A stretch of DNA of 64,000 bases from Pelobates cultripes (GCA_933207985.1 OW240917.1:244948769-245012768); one strand, 5' to 3'; positions 11,101 through 21,650 are shown, counted from the first letter of the stretch. A program made the numbers and translations. Notes: generated by a model from the letters alone, not told the origin.

Positions 11101-13239
11101 CTTCTTGCAGGGGCGGACTGACAACTCACGGGGACCCTGGGCAATAGAAGATCATGGGCCCGTCTTGTACCCACCAGCTTGGATGCTACACAAATATAGG
11201 CCGCGCCGACATACACGCACCGTCCACATGTTCATTCTTGACATACACAGATACACATACAGATACACAGACACACACAAACACATATAGATACCGAGAC
11301 ACACACACAAACATATACAGATACACAGACATACAGATACACAGTCACACACTAGCACACATACACAGCCTTACACATAGACACATAGACACCCAGATAT
11401 ACATAGACACACAGATAACATTACATAGTTTTAACCATCCCTTCTGCTTTCCTACCTGGTGTCCAGTGGTATCTGGTTGAATATGATGGGAGTTAGGCTC
11501 TCCTTCCTCTGGTGCTGCCTCTTGGTCTCCCTCCTTTCTGTCCAGGCAGCTCGTTGCTAATTAGGGTCAGGGGAATTTCCTCCAGCACAGCAGCAATAGA
11601 TCAGGGGACCGTAAGCGCTGATAAAGGGTCCCCTGATTTATTTTCATCGGAGTGGCCCGCGCCAAAGGCGCACATCAACATATGTACGGTCGTGACGTGA
11701 TGTTGCGCGCCTACGCACACTAGGCTGCATTCATCATCAGCTCTGCTGGGCCCTGTTTCTTGTAACCACTGCCTCACCGAGCTCAAGGATGGCGCGGTTA
11801 TTGCGCATCGGACTCGAGTGGTCGGGGTCAATTTAGTAGTGTGAATGACTGACAGTGCCAGACACATAGAGTGGGCGGCAGGCCCCCTTACTCGGCCAGG
11901 CCCTTGGACCATGTCCGAAGTGCCCGACCGCTCAGTCCGCCCCTGACCTCTTGTAATAGACATAAGTCTGTGGGTTAGTTGTCTGTGGGCTAGGTACCTG
12001 AACTTCAATCTGCTGAAAGATAGTTCTGACTCGATAGTTGTTAATTCAATAAAGTACGACTTTTGACAAATAGTTTGTAGCTAAATTAAATTTCAGAAAA
12101 TGGCCTTAAATTAATTTAAAGAAACTGGTTTTTAATTTTACCTGGTTATGTTGCATTATGAAGAGGTGGAGGGCGGGTCAGGGTTTGATGACAGATTCTG
12201 AATTTGGTCCAACTAGTTTAACATCTTTGACCAATAAGAGAGTGTTCTCTTATGTATCATTTGAGGGTCCCTTGTCTTTCTACATGTACTTTAGGAGGTC
12301 TGATGTACATCCTATGCCAGGTATTCCACCAATCATATTTGTCTAACCTTACTACCTGGACAAAATCACATGTCCCTCTACACATTCATAGGAACCCTCC
12401 TTCTTTATTCCAGTTTGAGAGTTCTTTATATCTCCTCGGGGGTGGTACCTCATTTTGAGTAACAAAGTTTAATATTGGCCAATCTCAGAACATTTCTTCC
12501 ACTCTGTGCAAATTCTTCTCTTTCAATTCAGGCTCAAGGCAGATAAAGCAAACTACTCTTTAAGCACAGATGGGCCACTTCCGTTTGGAACAACACTCGA
12601 AAATGATTACCGTATTGCAGCTACTTCTATGGGATTCAATGAAGATGATTTTATGCGTATAGTAAGTCCACTCTTCTAATATTTTCTCCTGAGCGTCTAC
12701 GCATTGTTTAACCCCTTAAGGACCAAACTTCTGGAATAAAAGGGAATCATGACATGTCACACATGTCATGTGTCATTAAGGGGTTAAACCACTGTCTCAA
12801 TCAGGCTTCATAACAAGAATTTTAGCAGTCCAAGAAAAATGTAATTTAGCCTGACAAATATTAAAACGATAGATGGGAATTCAAAAAATAAAAAAATAAA
12901 ATACACAACTGAACTCTGCTCGTGTACTTTTTAACAGTTTCAGTTTTTAAAAATAAGACAACTATCAAATGAAGAGAGGATAATAATTTAAATCTAGGAT
13001 TGCCAGACACACTTAAAAACGATCAATTCTACAGATCTGAAACAAAAAATAAATTTTAAAGTTATGAGAATTGTTGTGGGAGAACAGATAGAATTAAGGG
13101 GAAATCGTAACAATGAATGTAATTTTTTTTTTTTAATTTTCAGAACATCAATGCAGCCCAATCCTGTTTTCTACCTGAATCAGAGAAACAAGAACTTCTG
13201 AGTAAGGTCTACAATGCCTATGGTTTGACAGTCATATAA
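2046..13239 (+). CDS. ada: Adenosine deaminase, 3' half of gene (five exons seen)
   Basis: Spliced gene; the coding parts are listed exon by exon. The five exons join in frame to 468 nt: 155 residues and a stop, corresponding to roughly the C-terminal 45 percent of vertebrate ADA, which is about 360 residues. ADA is a zinc hydrolase with a TIM-barrel fold that deaminates adenosine and deoxyadenosine to inosine and deoxyinosine in purine salvage. Visible catalytic motifs are HAGE (zinc ligand His and catalytic Glu, human 214 and 217), GHGYH (His 238) and S-T-D-G-P, where the Asp corresponds to zinc ligand Asp295. The next residue, Asp296 in human ADA and a contact to the purine ring, is Gly here. 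Exon lengths 72, 102, 68 and 130 match the remembered human exons 7-10 (72, 102, 65, 130). No in-frame stop or frameshift was seen. Exons encoding the N-terminal half were not found in 1-2045 and probably lie upstream. Confidence 0.94.
2579..3065. mobile_element. T2-type (TTAA) MITE
   Basis: TTAA at both ends; the left end reads TTAAAGGACCACTATAGTGC and the right end is its inverted counterpart ending GAGTGGTCCTTTAA. The interior is palindromic, with tracts recurring in the other copies (CTCACTGTGAAAATCACAGT; CTTCATTAAGCTGAAG). TTAA duplication plus AAAGG termini is the hallmark of Xenopus T2/Kolobok-like MITEs. Confidence 0.85.
3062..3415. mobile_element. T2-type MITE, abutting the previous copy
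   Basis: Starts TTAAAGGAACACTATAGTG and ends CTGTCCCTTTAA. It shares its left TTAA with the right TTAA of the element at 2579-3065. Confidence 0.8.
3650..4215. repeat. Dispersed repeat with internal direct repeat and degenerate hammerhead-like tract
   Basis: GACCTGAG(C/T)GGGGACTA plus a following CT-rich segment occurs near 3780 and again near 4128. A TTTTGTTGCAA...CTAAGCT tract near 3866 recurs near 49486 after the minisatellite. At 3956-3990 there is CTGTCGA, a GGCC/GGCC stem and GAAA, resembling a decayed hammerhead core. The element class is unknown. Confidence 0.4.
4238..4698. repeat. Foldback element, about 80-bp arms
   Basis: The left arm (4238-4316, containing TATATTAGTCAGATTTGAGC) is repeated in inverted orientation at 4618-4698 (GCTCAAATCTGACTAATATA), separated by about 300 bp of AT-rich sequence. 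No coding capacity was recognised. Confidence 0.8.
4700..6810. other. Intronic AT-rich sequence, no gene recognised
   Basis: Within the 6.6-kb ada intron. A T2-like right end (GGTGACTATAGTATCCCTTTAA) lies near 5360-5382 without a clear partner. The longest open frame (5445-5825) has no recognisable domain and ends in a Lys-rich low-complexity tail. Confidence 0.5.
6814..6940. mobile_element. Diverged palindromic hAT-like MITE (AACCTTCGGCACTCC family)
   Basis: Begins GGTAGACAACCTCCAGCGC and ends with the inverted motif GGAGTGCCAAAGGTTGCC, around CTCCCATAATGCT. It is a degenerate relative of the copies at 10195, 27688 and 48208. Confidence 0.6.
7465..8240 (-). other. Possible retroelement fragment with uncharacterised open frame
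   Basis: The minus-strand open frame at 7758-8060 (100 residues) is followed on the minus strand by AATAAAGCTGTGGCC-type sequence, as at the 3' end of a transposable element. The frame is Gly/Arg/Trp-rich and I recognise no domain. The adjoining GC-rich 8060-8290 segment differs in composition from the surrounding intron. A retroelement tail is an inference. Confidence 0.3.
8729..8830 (+). CDS. ada: ada exon (human exon 8 equivalent)
   Basis: A 102-bp exon after TTAACTCTTAAAG and before GTATGTGC, phase 0 at both ends. Its 34 residues run from A-V-E-L-L-K-A-E-R to M-N-M-H-F-E and include GHGYHTL with the active-site His (human His238). The length is identical to the remembered human exon 8. 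Confidence 0.95.
9000..9067 (+). CDS. ada: ada exon (human exon 9 equivalent)
   Basis: A 68-bp exon after TTTTAAATTCCAG, with donor GTAAGATC. It encodes [22 protein letters not shown] and two bases of the next codon. The C-P-W-S-S-Y block is a strong ADA signature. It is one codon longer than the remembered 65-bp human exon. Human Gly-Ala-Trp is Gly-Ala-Cys here. Confidence 0.94.
9170..9540. mobile_element. T2-type MITE, right end truncated
   Basis: The left end is TTAAAGGGACATTATAGGC followed by the family motif CAGACCACTTCAGCTCATTG. No matching CCTTTAA right terminus was found, so the right border is approximate. Confidence 0.6.
10136..10710. mobile_element. T2-type MITE interrupted by a hAT-like MITE
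   Basis: The left end TTAAGGGAACACTATAAT and a diverged right end (GAGTGACTATAGTCTCCTTT) are separated by an insertion at 10195-10330. The nesting shows that the T2 copy is the older one. Confidence 0.6.
10195..10330. mobile_element. Palindromic hAT-like MITE
   Basis: Starts CAGCGATAGGCAACCTTCGG; the inverted partner at the end reads GAAGGTTGCTTACCCTTG. The body is near-palindromic (CATCGCCCATAATACTCTTA; GGGGAGATGTAGTCC). Same family as 27688-27823 and 48208-48342. Confidence 0.75.
11108..11945. mobile_element. hAT element with 8-bp target duplication
   Basis: Terminal inverted repeats CAGGGGCGGACTGA (left) and its complement ending TCAGTCCGCCCCTG (right). They are flanked by 8-bp direct repeats ACTTCTTG (11100-11107) and ACCTCTTG (11946-11953), one mismatch. 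The interior holds a CA-rich minisatellite (about 11220-11430) and a GC-rich part. No transposase frame, so non-autonomous. Confidence 0.88.
12532..12661 (+). CDS. ada: ada exon (human exon 10 equivalent)
   Basis: A 130-bp exon after TTTCAATTCAG, with donor GTAAGTCC; its first base completes a split Lys codon. It encodes [15 protein letters not shown] and continues to [11 protein letters not shown]. It holds zinc ligand Asp295. The neighbouring substrate-contact Asp296 is replaced by Gly (codon GGG). Length and phase match the human exon. Confidence 0.95.
12708..12787. mobile_element. Short TTAA-flanked palindromic MITE (CCCCTTAAGG family)
   Basis: 80 bp from TTAACCCCTTAAGGACC to the inverted TTAAGGGGTTAA; the centre is a nearly perfect palindrome around GACATGTCACACATGTC. 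Copies lie at 23721-23800 and 28052-28131. TTAA plus CCCC ends suggest a piggyBac-like or other TTAA-specific transposase. Confidence 0.8.
13144..13239 (+). CDS. ada: ada terminal coding exon
   Basis: The acceptor follows a T-rich tract ending TTTTCAG. It encodes [19 protein letters not shown], then [12 protein letters not shown] and TAA. The human gene splices once more after the matching Ala-Tyr-Gly and adds a short Ser/Gly-rich tail. Here the reading frame runs straight into a stop 12 bp after that Gly codon, so the last human coding exon has no counterpart. Confidence 0.94.
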   Translation, partial: NINAAQSCFLPESEKQELLSKVYNAYGLTVI

Positions 13240-13385
13240 AAAGGTTCAAAAACACAAAGGTCCCTCTGAGTGGTCCTCTTTGGTTGAGAGGAAATTAGTA
13301 TGAACTTCGGAGCATCTATCCAAAAAAGGAATATATTCAGCATGTTGTAACGTCAAATAAAGTTTTGCATTCACTGTTAGTATAT
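13240..13385 (+). other. ada: ada 3' UTR
   Basis: About 145 bp of non-repetitive sequence between the stop codon and a canonical AATAAA at 13356-13361. The cleavage site is inferred some 15-25 bp downstream. Confidence 0.75.
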
Positions 13386-13399
13386 ATTGAAGGCTGTAT

Positions 13400-14933
13400 T
13401 TTACATGCGCAATGGTTCAATAACTCATATTTTTATGTTTATATTTAGATGCATGCAGTTATATTATTTAAAAAATATCTCTGGGGGGTAGTCTGTCTAC
13501 AAGATCTCACAAACTGAGTCAAGCTAAATGTATTATATCAATAAAAGTCACTTTGACTCTCAAAGTGTTTCTGAACTACATTTCCCATAGTGCACAAGGC
13601 TGACCGGTTGGACTGAGGTATCAAGGTGAGCCGTTTTGCTATTATATAAACGCATTTTATAACTTAGATAAGACAGAACACTGAGTAAGTGGTGAGCAGA
13701 CCTATTGGTGGGCAGGATCTTACCAGTCTCAAATATGGACATCTACACCGGTCTGGCTAATAGACAAATGTAGGCTTGATTAAATTCTTTCAGTGTGCCT
13801 GATCCAGACATAGTGAGTATAAAAAAAAGTAACATGTAGAAGGAAAAGATGAATTAACAATAAAACAAAAAATGATAGTTGTAGGAACAATGATGAAGGC
13901 AAAGCATTCTTATGATCAGGAGGTTTCCATGTATGACACTAGCTTAAACCGACGTTTTGGAAATTCCCAAACTGCTAGTTCCATATCTCGTTCCCATAGT
14001 TAGCTGGTAGTAGAAATGTATTGGAAAGGGATAGGCTGCCAAGCGAAGGTCTATGGTACTACCAAGCCACCATCAATTAATGTAGCCCACAAACATCTGG
14101 CCTCTCTGCAATCTCAATAAAGACTCGCCAGTCTGAATAGTATTCTCTAGAATGGCAAAAATATAAATAAAAAAATCTGTTTAAGTATATTAAACTTGAT
14201 CCTAAATTTACCTAAACTCTCATCTAATTTATTCATCTACAAGCATGTGTACTTTGTGTTGATACCGGCAATATAGAGTAAGCTTAAGAAGTAAATAGGA
14301 CAGGAGGAGTGGTCCAAGGAATTTTAATGTTCTACTTCTACTACAACCCTTAGTGGTAGTAAAAAGCTCTGGTACTTAAATGTGCATGAGAATTTGGGAA
14401 TGCTTTGGCCATTCCTGCCACCCAAGAGTGGTGGGCATTTTAGCGCAGGTCTTATTTCTGTGTTTCTACCTAAATATTAGCCCTAGTGGACAATACTCAC
14501 TGACCTATATATGCATGTAAAGAAATAATCAGGTTAATGTATAAATGTAAAGTAAATGTGTTTTTTTTCAACTTAGGATGTGAAAAAAGCATTGCTAAAC
14601 AATAACCAATTTATTTTGCATCACTGTATCACATATATATTTAAAGGTTAACACTTAGGTTTTAAAGCTTTAAAGATTAGCTTTAAAACGTCCATTGCAC
14701 GTTTCGGTTGGTTCGGAATTTGGTTACATTTTGGTTCAACGTTCTGGAATTGGGACAATCACCTCATCGGCCTAAATTCGGATAAATTGAAATTCGAAAC
14801 AAAATGAAACTCCACATCTAGTAAAGATGCCATTGGTCCACAGAATACAAGGCTCCATTGGGCACTGAGAGCTCAACATGACGCCTTCTCTTTTTCATGA
14901 CCCCAATCTAAACTGATCAGTCATCACATCAGG
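13400..14933. other. Intergenic, no gene recognised
   Basis: AT-rich sequence downstream of ada. I see no coding exon, RNA gene or well-defined repeat. Confidence 0.5.
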
Positions 14934-15059
14934 GCTGTAAGCATAGGTGTGCGCAGCCTATGGTATAAGGGTGTGCACCCTAAAGCACAAACGCCCCCCC
15001 GTGTATATATATATATATATATATGTATACATATATACACATAAGCATACACACATGTA

Positions 15060-15900
15060 CTGCTGTGTGTGTGTGTGGGCACTCTGTGTGTGTGTGTAGG
15101 CGCTGTGTGTGTGTGAAGGCACTGTGTGTGTGTGTAAGGGCGCTGTGTGTGTAAGGACGCTGTATGTGTGTGTAAGGGTGCTGAATGCTTGTGTAAGGGT
15201 GCTGTATGTGTGTGGGTGATGTTAGTTTATGTGTATATGTAAGGGTGCTGTTAGTGTGAGGGTGCTGTTAGTGTGTGTGTGTGAGGGTGCTGTGTGTGTA
15301 AGGGTGCTGTTAGTGTGTGCTGTGTATGTGTGAGGGTGCTGTGTGTGTGAGGGTGCTGTGTGTGTAAGGCTGCTGTTAGTGTGAGGGTGCTGTTAGTGTG
15401 TGAGTGTGTGTGAGGGTTATGTGTGTGTAAGGGTGATGTATGTGTGAGGGTGCTGTGTGTGTAAGGGTGCTGTTAGTGTGTGCAAGGGTGATGTGTGTGA
15501 GGGTGCTGTTAGTGTGTATGTATAAGGGTGATGTGTGTGTGAGGGTGCTGTTAGTGTGTGTGTGTGTGTAAGGGTGATGTGTGTGAGGGTGCTGTTAGTG
15601 TGTATGTGTAAGGGTGATGTGTGTGTGAGGGTGCTGTTAGTGTGTATGTGTGTATGTGTAAGGGTGATGTGTGTGTGAGGGTGCTGTTAGTGTGTGTAAG
15701 GGTGAGGTGTGTGAGGGTGCTGTTAGTGTGTATGTATAAGGGTGATGTGTGTGTGAGGGTGCTGTTAGTGTGTGTGTGTGTAAGGGTGATGTGTGTGAGG
15801 GAGCTGTTAGTGTGTATGTGTGAGGGTGCTGTATGTGTAAGGGTGCTGTTAGTGTGTGTGTGTGGGTGCTGTGTGTGTGTGCTGTATGTTTGGGTGATTG
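15060..15900. repeat. TG-rich minisatellite inside hAT element
   Basis: Diverged units of the form GTGAGGGTGCTGTTAGTGTG and GTAAGGGTGATGTGTGTG. The open frames on both strands here are repeat translations. Confidence 0.9.
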
Positions 15901-16179
15901 TGTGTATTGTGTGTGGGCCATTTAGTAAATATCCCCCCTCCCTTCTTACCTTATGTAGGGAGGGAGGATCCTTGTTGCTGCTGCCTTCTCTTGTGGTCCA
16001 GTGGAGAGTGAACTCTACCCTCTGACTTCGCAAGAGGAACGTGGCGGAACTGCTGGCAAGAGCTCCCCTGGTCCTCTCCTGCCTCCCTCCATGCATGTGG
16101 GTCGGTCAGGGGAGGCTTAGAGCAGAGCCGGCGCTCAGATAGCGCCGGCTCTGCATGAGCTGACAGGGTGGATCCTGAG

Positions 16180-17009
16180 AACAAGACAAAATATACAAAA
16201 AGTATATAGTTGTGTAGGCGCTTCCAACCTTAAATGCAAACAATAGGAGTGAGTGTGAAAAAAGGTGTAATCCCTTAACACCCAAAGACAAAGTAGAAAG
16301 ATAAATAGATAGGTTCACACACACTCAGAAAAAGTATATACAAAATATATACATAAATAGGTATACCACCTATTGTAGACGTAAATATGTTGGTTACATC
16401 TGAAAAACAAATGGAACATACATAGTGCTTTCCATATAAATTAAAATAAACAAATTATAATATATGCGGATTGAACTCACAAAGGTGGAGCCTCATAGGC
16501 TCTATGCACATCACTCTTGGGTGCCTATTCAGGCTCTCGATAGATTCCTGTTGGAAGAACTCGAGGTCCACAGTAGTAGATGCAAATACAAATTTATTGA
16601 AATAAAATATTAAAAAAGAATATAAATAACTAGGGACAAGGCAGGTATAACCATGGAATATAATACAGTATTGCACCGCAAATATGGCCAAAACTTTAAA
16701 GCAGTGGAACACTACAATACATAAACAATAAGAAAATACCGCCAGAAAAAAGTCCCAATAGAGAAGTCCAGTAAAGTGCAAACGCGTTTCAGCCCCTGAT
16801 AGGGCCTTCCTCAGTGCTAAGTTCCTGGAAAAAACTTCAGGGCTTAAATAGCCCCCTTGATATGTTCAAATAGGTCCAGCTGTAGTCTCCAAATAAAGGC
16901 CGATCGTGTCACTTCCGGTTTCGGCAAAACGCACGTGACTTCCGGTTAGATGCGGTCACATGATATTTTTGCGTTCCACCATGCGTTCCACACTCGAGCA
17001 TGGTGTAAA
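16180..17009 (-). mobile_element. Inserted element with hammerhead-like motif, minus orientation
   Basis: Borders come from comparison with the uninterrupted relative near 22060-22075: host sequence ...GGATCCTGAG | ATCTCCCCTG... is split here, with TGAG at both junctions (16176-16179 and 17010-17013), giving an inserted length of about 830 bp. On the minus strand the element runs from GC-rich sequence through a hammerhead-like motif (16768-16828) to AT-rich sequence with AATAAA. The 34690-35303 segment has the same layout. A hammerhead-bearing non-autonomous retroelement (Penelope-like or retrozyme-like) is an inference. Confidence 0.6.
16768..16828 (-). ncRNA. Hammerhead-ribozyme-like motif
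   Basis: On the minus strand: CTGAGGA (fits CUGANGA), a stem II of about 5 pairs closed by a TATCA loop, GAAAC, a very short stem III through GCGT, cleavage position after T, and a stem I seeded by GCA/TGC with distal CCAG/CTGG. The invariant core residues of the hammerhead are present. Activity was not tested, and the 2-nt stem III loop implies a minimal or dimer-dependent ribozyme. Confidence 0.5.
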
Positions 17010-17833
17010 TGAGATCTCCCCTGATGCTCTCAACCCATAGGCGTGCCGCGGGGATTAGGGTGTGCCCAGGCACACCAGGCACACCCCATGCGCACGCCTA
17101 TGGCTGTAAGTAACAGCATTTATAATTTATCTGAGTTTGATCTGAAGGCCAGCTAGAGGATACCATATTATGCACATGATTGTGGAAAATTTAGATTTTT
17201 TTTCAATATATATTTTATTTTTATTGAGTTTTAAGAATACACAGAAATTAGCACATGGAAAAGCGATACAGTACAATGTTGATAATGGGTTATATCACCA
17301 ATAAACTTACTTGCATAAAAAAAAATGCACTAAAAGAGTCAGTAGTTGTTGCAAAAAGAACGTACACAGTGAAAAGTAACAAAAAGGGAACATTACAAAA
17401 GTGAAGACAGTTACCTGGTCACAACGTCGGCTGAGTAGTAAATCAAATACGACATAAGCAAGAAAAAGTCTTAATGAGCATCCAGGCTAGTCATTAGTGA
17501 CTCAAAGTAAGAAATGCTCTGCACAGTGATAGGATGGAACCATAGGGATATTTGGATTTTGAGAGTTAAGTTAATACGGCAAGGACAAACAAAAACTATT
17601 TGATTTTTTTTTTTTGCAAAACAGCCTGACTCCAACAACTGCACTTTTTGCCAAAAAAACCTTGTTGACATTCCTCCAAAATCTCAAACAGATGCAAGTC
17701 TTGGAGCACGGGGCCTTCAAACTTTGCTTTAGGACAAAAAGTGAACAAATCAATGTTTGTTTAGACACGCCATAACTCATCAGCCCTAGTTATTCATGAC
17801 TTTTCACGTTCAACAAGAAACATCTGCACATTT

Positions 17834-18321
17834 TTAAAGGATCACTATAGTGTCAGGAAAACAAAGCGGTTTACCTGACACTATAGTGCACTGAGGATGC
17901 CCCCACCCTCAGGGTCCCCCTCCGGTGGCACTGAAAGGGTTAAAACCCCTTCAGCAGCTTACCTTATTGCAGAGCCGGGCTACCTCGGCGCTGGTGACCT
18001 CTCCTCCCCTGTCGACGTCAGCTCCCTCTGCCGACATCAGCGGAGCCAAATTCGCATGCGCGGCAAGAGCCGCGAGCACATTCAATCTGTCCAATGCTTT
18101 CCCATGGACGCTCTGCGCGATTATGCCTCCAGTATCGCAGATGCGCCTCTAGTGGCTGTCCAGAAGACGGCCACTAGAGGCCGGCTTAACCCCAAATGTA
18201 AACATAGCAGTTTCTCTAAAGCTGCTATGTTTGCATCTGAAGGGTTAAAACCTGAGGGACCTGCCACCCAGACCACTTCATTGAGCTGAAGTGGGTCTGG
18301 GTGACTATAGTGTCCCTTTAA
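17834..18321. mobile_element. T2-type MITE
   Basis: TTAAAGGATCACTATAGTG at the left and GACTATAGTGTCCCTTTAA at the right, with TTAA at both ends. The interior shows the family tract CCCACCCTCAGGGTC and paired GCTGTCCAGAAGACGGCC-like sequence. Open frames within it are not genes. Confidence 0.85.
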
Positions 18322-18329
18322 GTGTGGAA

Positions 18330-19700
18330 CCAATTAAGTGATCTGGACCTTAATACCACTGATGTCTAAACTGCGGCAAATCAGCTGCTGTAGACTGCAT
18401 TTCTCATGATGCAAAGCCAACCAGTGGTTGTTTGAGCCTCAGTGGAAGTATAGTCTATAACACTTAAGGTGGTAGAGGTTTGCTATCTTTGAGGTCAACA
18501 CGGTTAGTCATAGTTTTGGTGGGATAACAATGCATGGGGTTTGGAGTGGTAAATGAAAATGGTATGGGCAAATGTTGGTAATGTATAAGCAGGAGCAGAA
18601 TCAATACCCAATAATTCCTGATTATCTCCCAAAAAGACCTGCTTTCCTTGTGAATATTCATTCCTAGATGAAGATACAGTGACTTTCATCTATAGCAACA
18701 CTTGAAGGGACAGTCTGGTGCAAATCAGGACAGGAGTGCATGCTCTTGAATGTGACGAACTAAAAAAAAAAATAGTGAATAGTTCAATGTACATTGCCCA
18801 TGATCAACATTTAAAAGGAAAGCTGCAGAATTTCACAATATACATTTTGTCTGAACTCGCCAGTAGATGGCAACAGCGCTCAGGTTATTCTAACTCCACG
18901 TCCCCATAGATTTCTCTCTGTCTGCTGATAGCCTTGCAAACAGTTACATTCTTTCAACCAAAAGCCTTAATCATAAAAATGCGTAACATTAATTTCAATA
19001 AAAACAAATCATTTAAAAAAATACGTTGTCTTTTTCTCAGACCCCTGCGCATAAACCACTCGTTCCTAGCACAAGTATCTCTGCATAAACAATTTAGTGT
19101 TTAGTAAATAAAGCCCTCTGTTAATTCAAAGGACATGATTAATGTAGATTGGAGTGATCGCTATATTACTGAGCAATTAGATTGCACTCATTTACCTTAT
19201 TTAAAAAACGGGTTTTGTTTTGTTTTTTTGGCAAATTAAACTAAATATTCCAGTTGTTTTCTTTTGTTGTTTTTTTTTTTTGCATACTTAATTAAATAAT
19301 TCTCCTAATTGTGACTGCATGATCTGTGCGTTCTTATCATTCAGTCCCATTTTCTAGTTATTACTGCCAGACTATTTAACCTTGTCAGTTTTGTTTAGCC
19401 TAGATGAAAGTGTCATTATGATAATTTCACATTATTAATGCAGCCAAGATAGAGATGGTCCCTCGGCTCTATGAAGATCCTTGGTTTTCCACATCATTCT
19501 TACATGGCATCAATTCAATATCATTTAAAAAAACAAACAAAAAACAGTCCAAAAACATAGACTGGGTTCTGCAGTTATTTTTATGGACTTTTGACTGGAT
19601 TTAATACCACTCAGGATTCCGGAAGCCAAACTCGATACACGGGTCAGATGCTTGACATGAATCCTCTGATACTTGTGCTTGGTACAAAGGATGTTTAACA
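18330..19700. other. Intergenic, largely repeat-poor, no gene recognised
   Basis: No coding exons seen. The part at 19130-19470 is complex AT-rich sequence with several TAATTA-like cores and no obvious repeat; it is listed among the findings as a possible conserved non-coding element. Confidence 0.45.
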
Positions 19701-20179
19701 GCTCCTACACAGGGCCATCTTTAACATTGATTGGGCCCTGGGCAGGCATTTGTTTGGGCCCCCTGGATCCTGCCATCCCTCCCCCCACACTTTCACTGTC
19801 TGGCATGCAATCATGCCCTCTACCCCAACACAGTGGCAGAACTAATGGTGCAAGACATTGTTTTGAGCCTCCCCTCTAGCGCAAGAGCAGAGAAAAGATA
19901 GATCCTCATCTGTTGTACAAGTCCCACAATGCTATGCCAGCTGGGGATCTACCATTTGGCCATTCTTGCAGGGCTGTATTTGTGAGCAGTGTTTGTGCAT
20001 TTGAATGTGAGCATGTTGTTGTATACCGTATGTGTGTGCATATCGGGTGTAGTATTGGTGTTTAAGTGTAGGGATGTGTTTATATATATTTTTTGAGTTT
20101 GAATTCAGGGGTGTGTTTGTATGTAATGTTTGCAGGGGTGTGGTTGTATGTTGTGTTTGATTGCCGTGATGTATGATAT

Positions 20180-20900
20180 ACATTCACAGCTATACATACA
20201 CATTAGCACACTGATACATGCACACATCTGGACACATGCACACACTGACAAAGACTGGCGTATACACACACAGCCACATACATGAATACACGTGCACACA
20301 CAGAGATAAAAACACTGGCACATCCACACACAGAGATACACACTTACACACACTGACAAAGATATATAGTGTTGGTGTAGGAATGCTGGGATGTATGCAT
20401 TGTCACACAGATGCACTCTCACACAAACAGTGATACACACAGGAACACAGATACACATGCAGTGGTGTATTTGTGTGCATTGTTAATGTTGGAATGCAGG
20501 GTTGTATTTGTGTGCAATGTTAGATGGGATGTATGCATTGCCACATGCACAAATACACACTTACACATACTGACACTCATACACACACAGGTACATATAC
20601 ACAGACACGCAGGTACACATACAAACTGACACATAGGTATACATACACACAGATACACATGAACACTGACACAAACACAGCCAGATAAACACACACTGAC
20701 ACAAACAGCCAGATACACACTGACACACACAGCCAGATACACACTTACACACACAGTGTCAGATACACACACAGTGTCAGTTACACACACAAACACACAG
20801 TCAGATACAAACACTGACACAAACACAGCCAGACACACACACAGCCAGTCAGATCAGTGTGCACCTTAAAGCACAAGCACACGCCGCGTATATATATATG

Positions 20901-20932
<32 letters not shown>

Positions 20933-20960
20933 TATATACACACACATACACACACACATA
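20180..20960. repeat. CA-rich minisatellite with AT core
   Basis: Diverged CACACAGATACACAC-type units, ending in a TATATA microsatellite at 20886-20945. All long open frames here are low-complexity. Confidence 0.9.
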
Positions 20961-21650
20961 CACTGCTGTGTGTGTGTGCTGTGTGAGGATGCTGTTAGTA
21001 TGATGTGTGTGTGAGGGTGCTGGTAATGTGCTATGTGGGTGAGGGTGTTTGTGTGTGTGTGCGCTTGTGAGGGTGCTGTTAATGTACTGTGTGTGAGGGT
21101 GCTGGTAGTGTGCTGTGTGTGTGTTTGTTAGGGTCCTGTTAGTGTGCTGTGTGAGGGTGTTGTTTGTGTTTGTGAGGGTACTGTTAGTGTGTTGTGTGTG
21201 TGCTGTGTGTGTTAGAGGGTGCTGTTTGTGTGCGGTGTGTGAGGGTGCTGTGTGTGTTTGTGAGGGTGCTGTATGTGTTTGTGATGGTGCTGTATGTGTG
21301 TGTGGCTGCTGTATGTGTGTGTGTGGGTGCTGTGTGTGGGTGCTGTTTGTGTGTGTGCTGTATGTGTGTGGGTGCTGTATGTTTGAGGATGCTGTGTGTG
21401 TGTGTGGGTGCTGTTTGCTGTGTGTGTGTGTGCTGTTTGTTTGCTCTGTGTGTGGGTGCTGTTTGTGTGTGGGTGCTATTTGTGTGCTGTATGTATGTGG
21501 GTGCTGTATGTGTGTGTGCTGTTTGTGTGCTGTATGTGTGTGTGGGTGCTGTGTGTGTGTGCTGTTTGTGTGCTGTATGTGTGTGTGCTGTTTGTGTGCT
21601 GTATGTGTGTGTGGGTGCTGTGTATGTGTGCTGTATGTTTGGGTGATTTG
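20960..21650. repeat. TG-rich minisatellite (GTGGGTGCTGT units)
   Basis: Diverged units GTGTGGGTGCTGT and GTGAGGGTGCTG; the 218-residue plus-strand and 296-residue minus-strand frames are artefacts of it. It lies directly after the CA tract, so the two are partly complementary. Confidence 0.9.

Larger units (their letters stand above)
14942..17102. mobile_element. hAT-like element, interrupted, with internal TG minisatellite
   Basis: Terminal repeats CATAGGTGTGCGCA and TGCGCACGCCTATG (13 of 14 bp inverted match), flanked by perfect 8-bp direct repeats GCTGTAAG at 14934-14941 and 17103-17110. The interior has a TATA microsatellite (15001-15030), a long TG-rich minisatellite (15060-15900), a GC-rich segment (15940-16179) and a later insertion at 16180-17013. 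A related internal segment lies at about 20850-22120. No transposase was seen. Confidence 0.85.

Noticed and set aside
15551..16096. 181-residue minus-strand open frame
   Set aside because: His/Thr/Ser-rich translation of a TG/CA minisatellite inside a hAT element.
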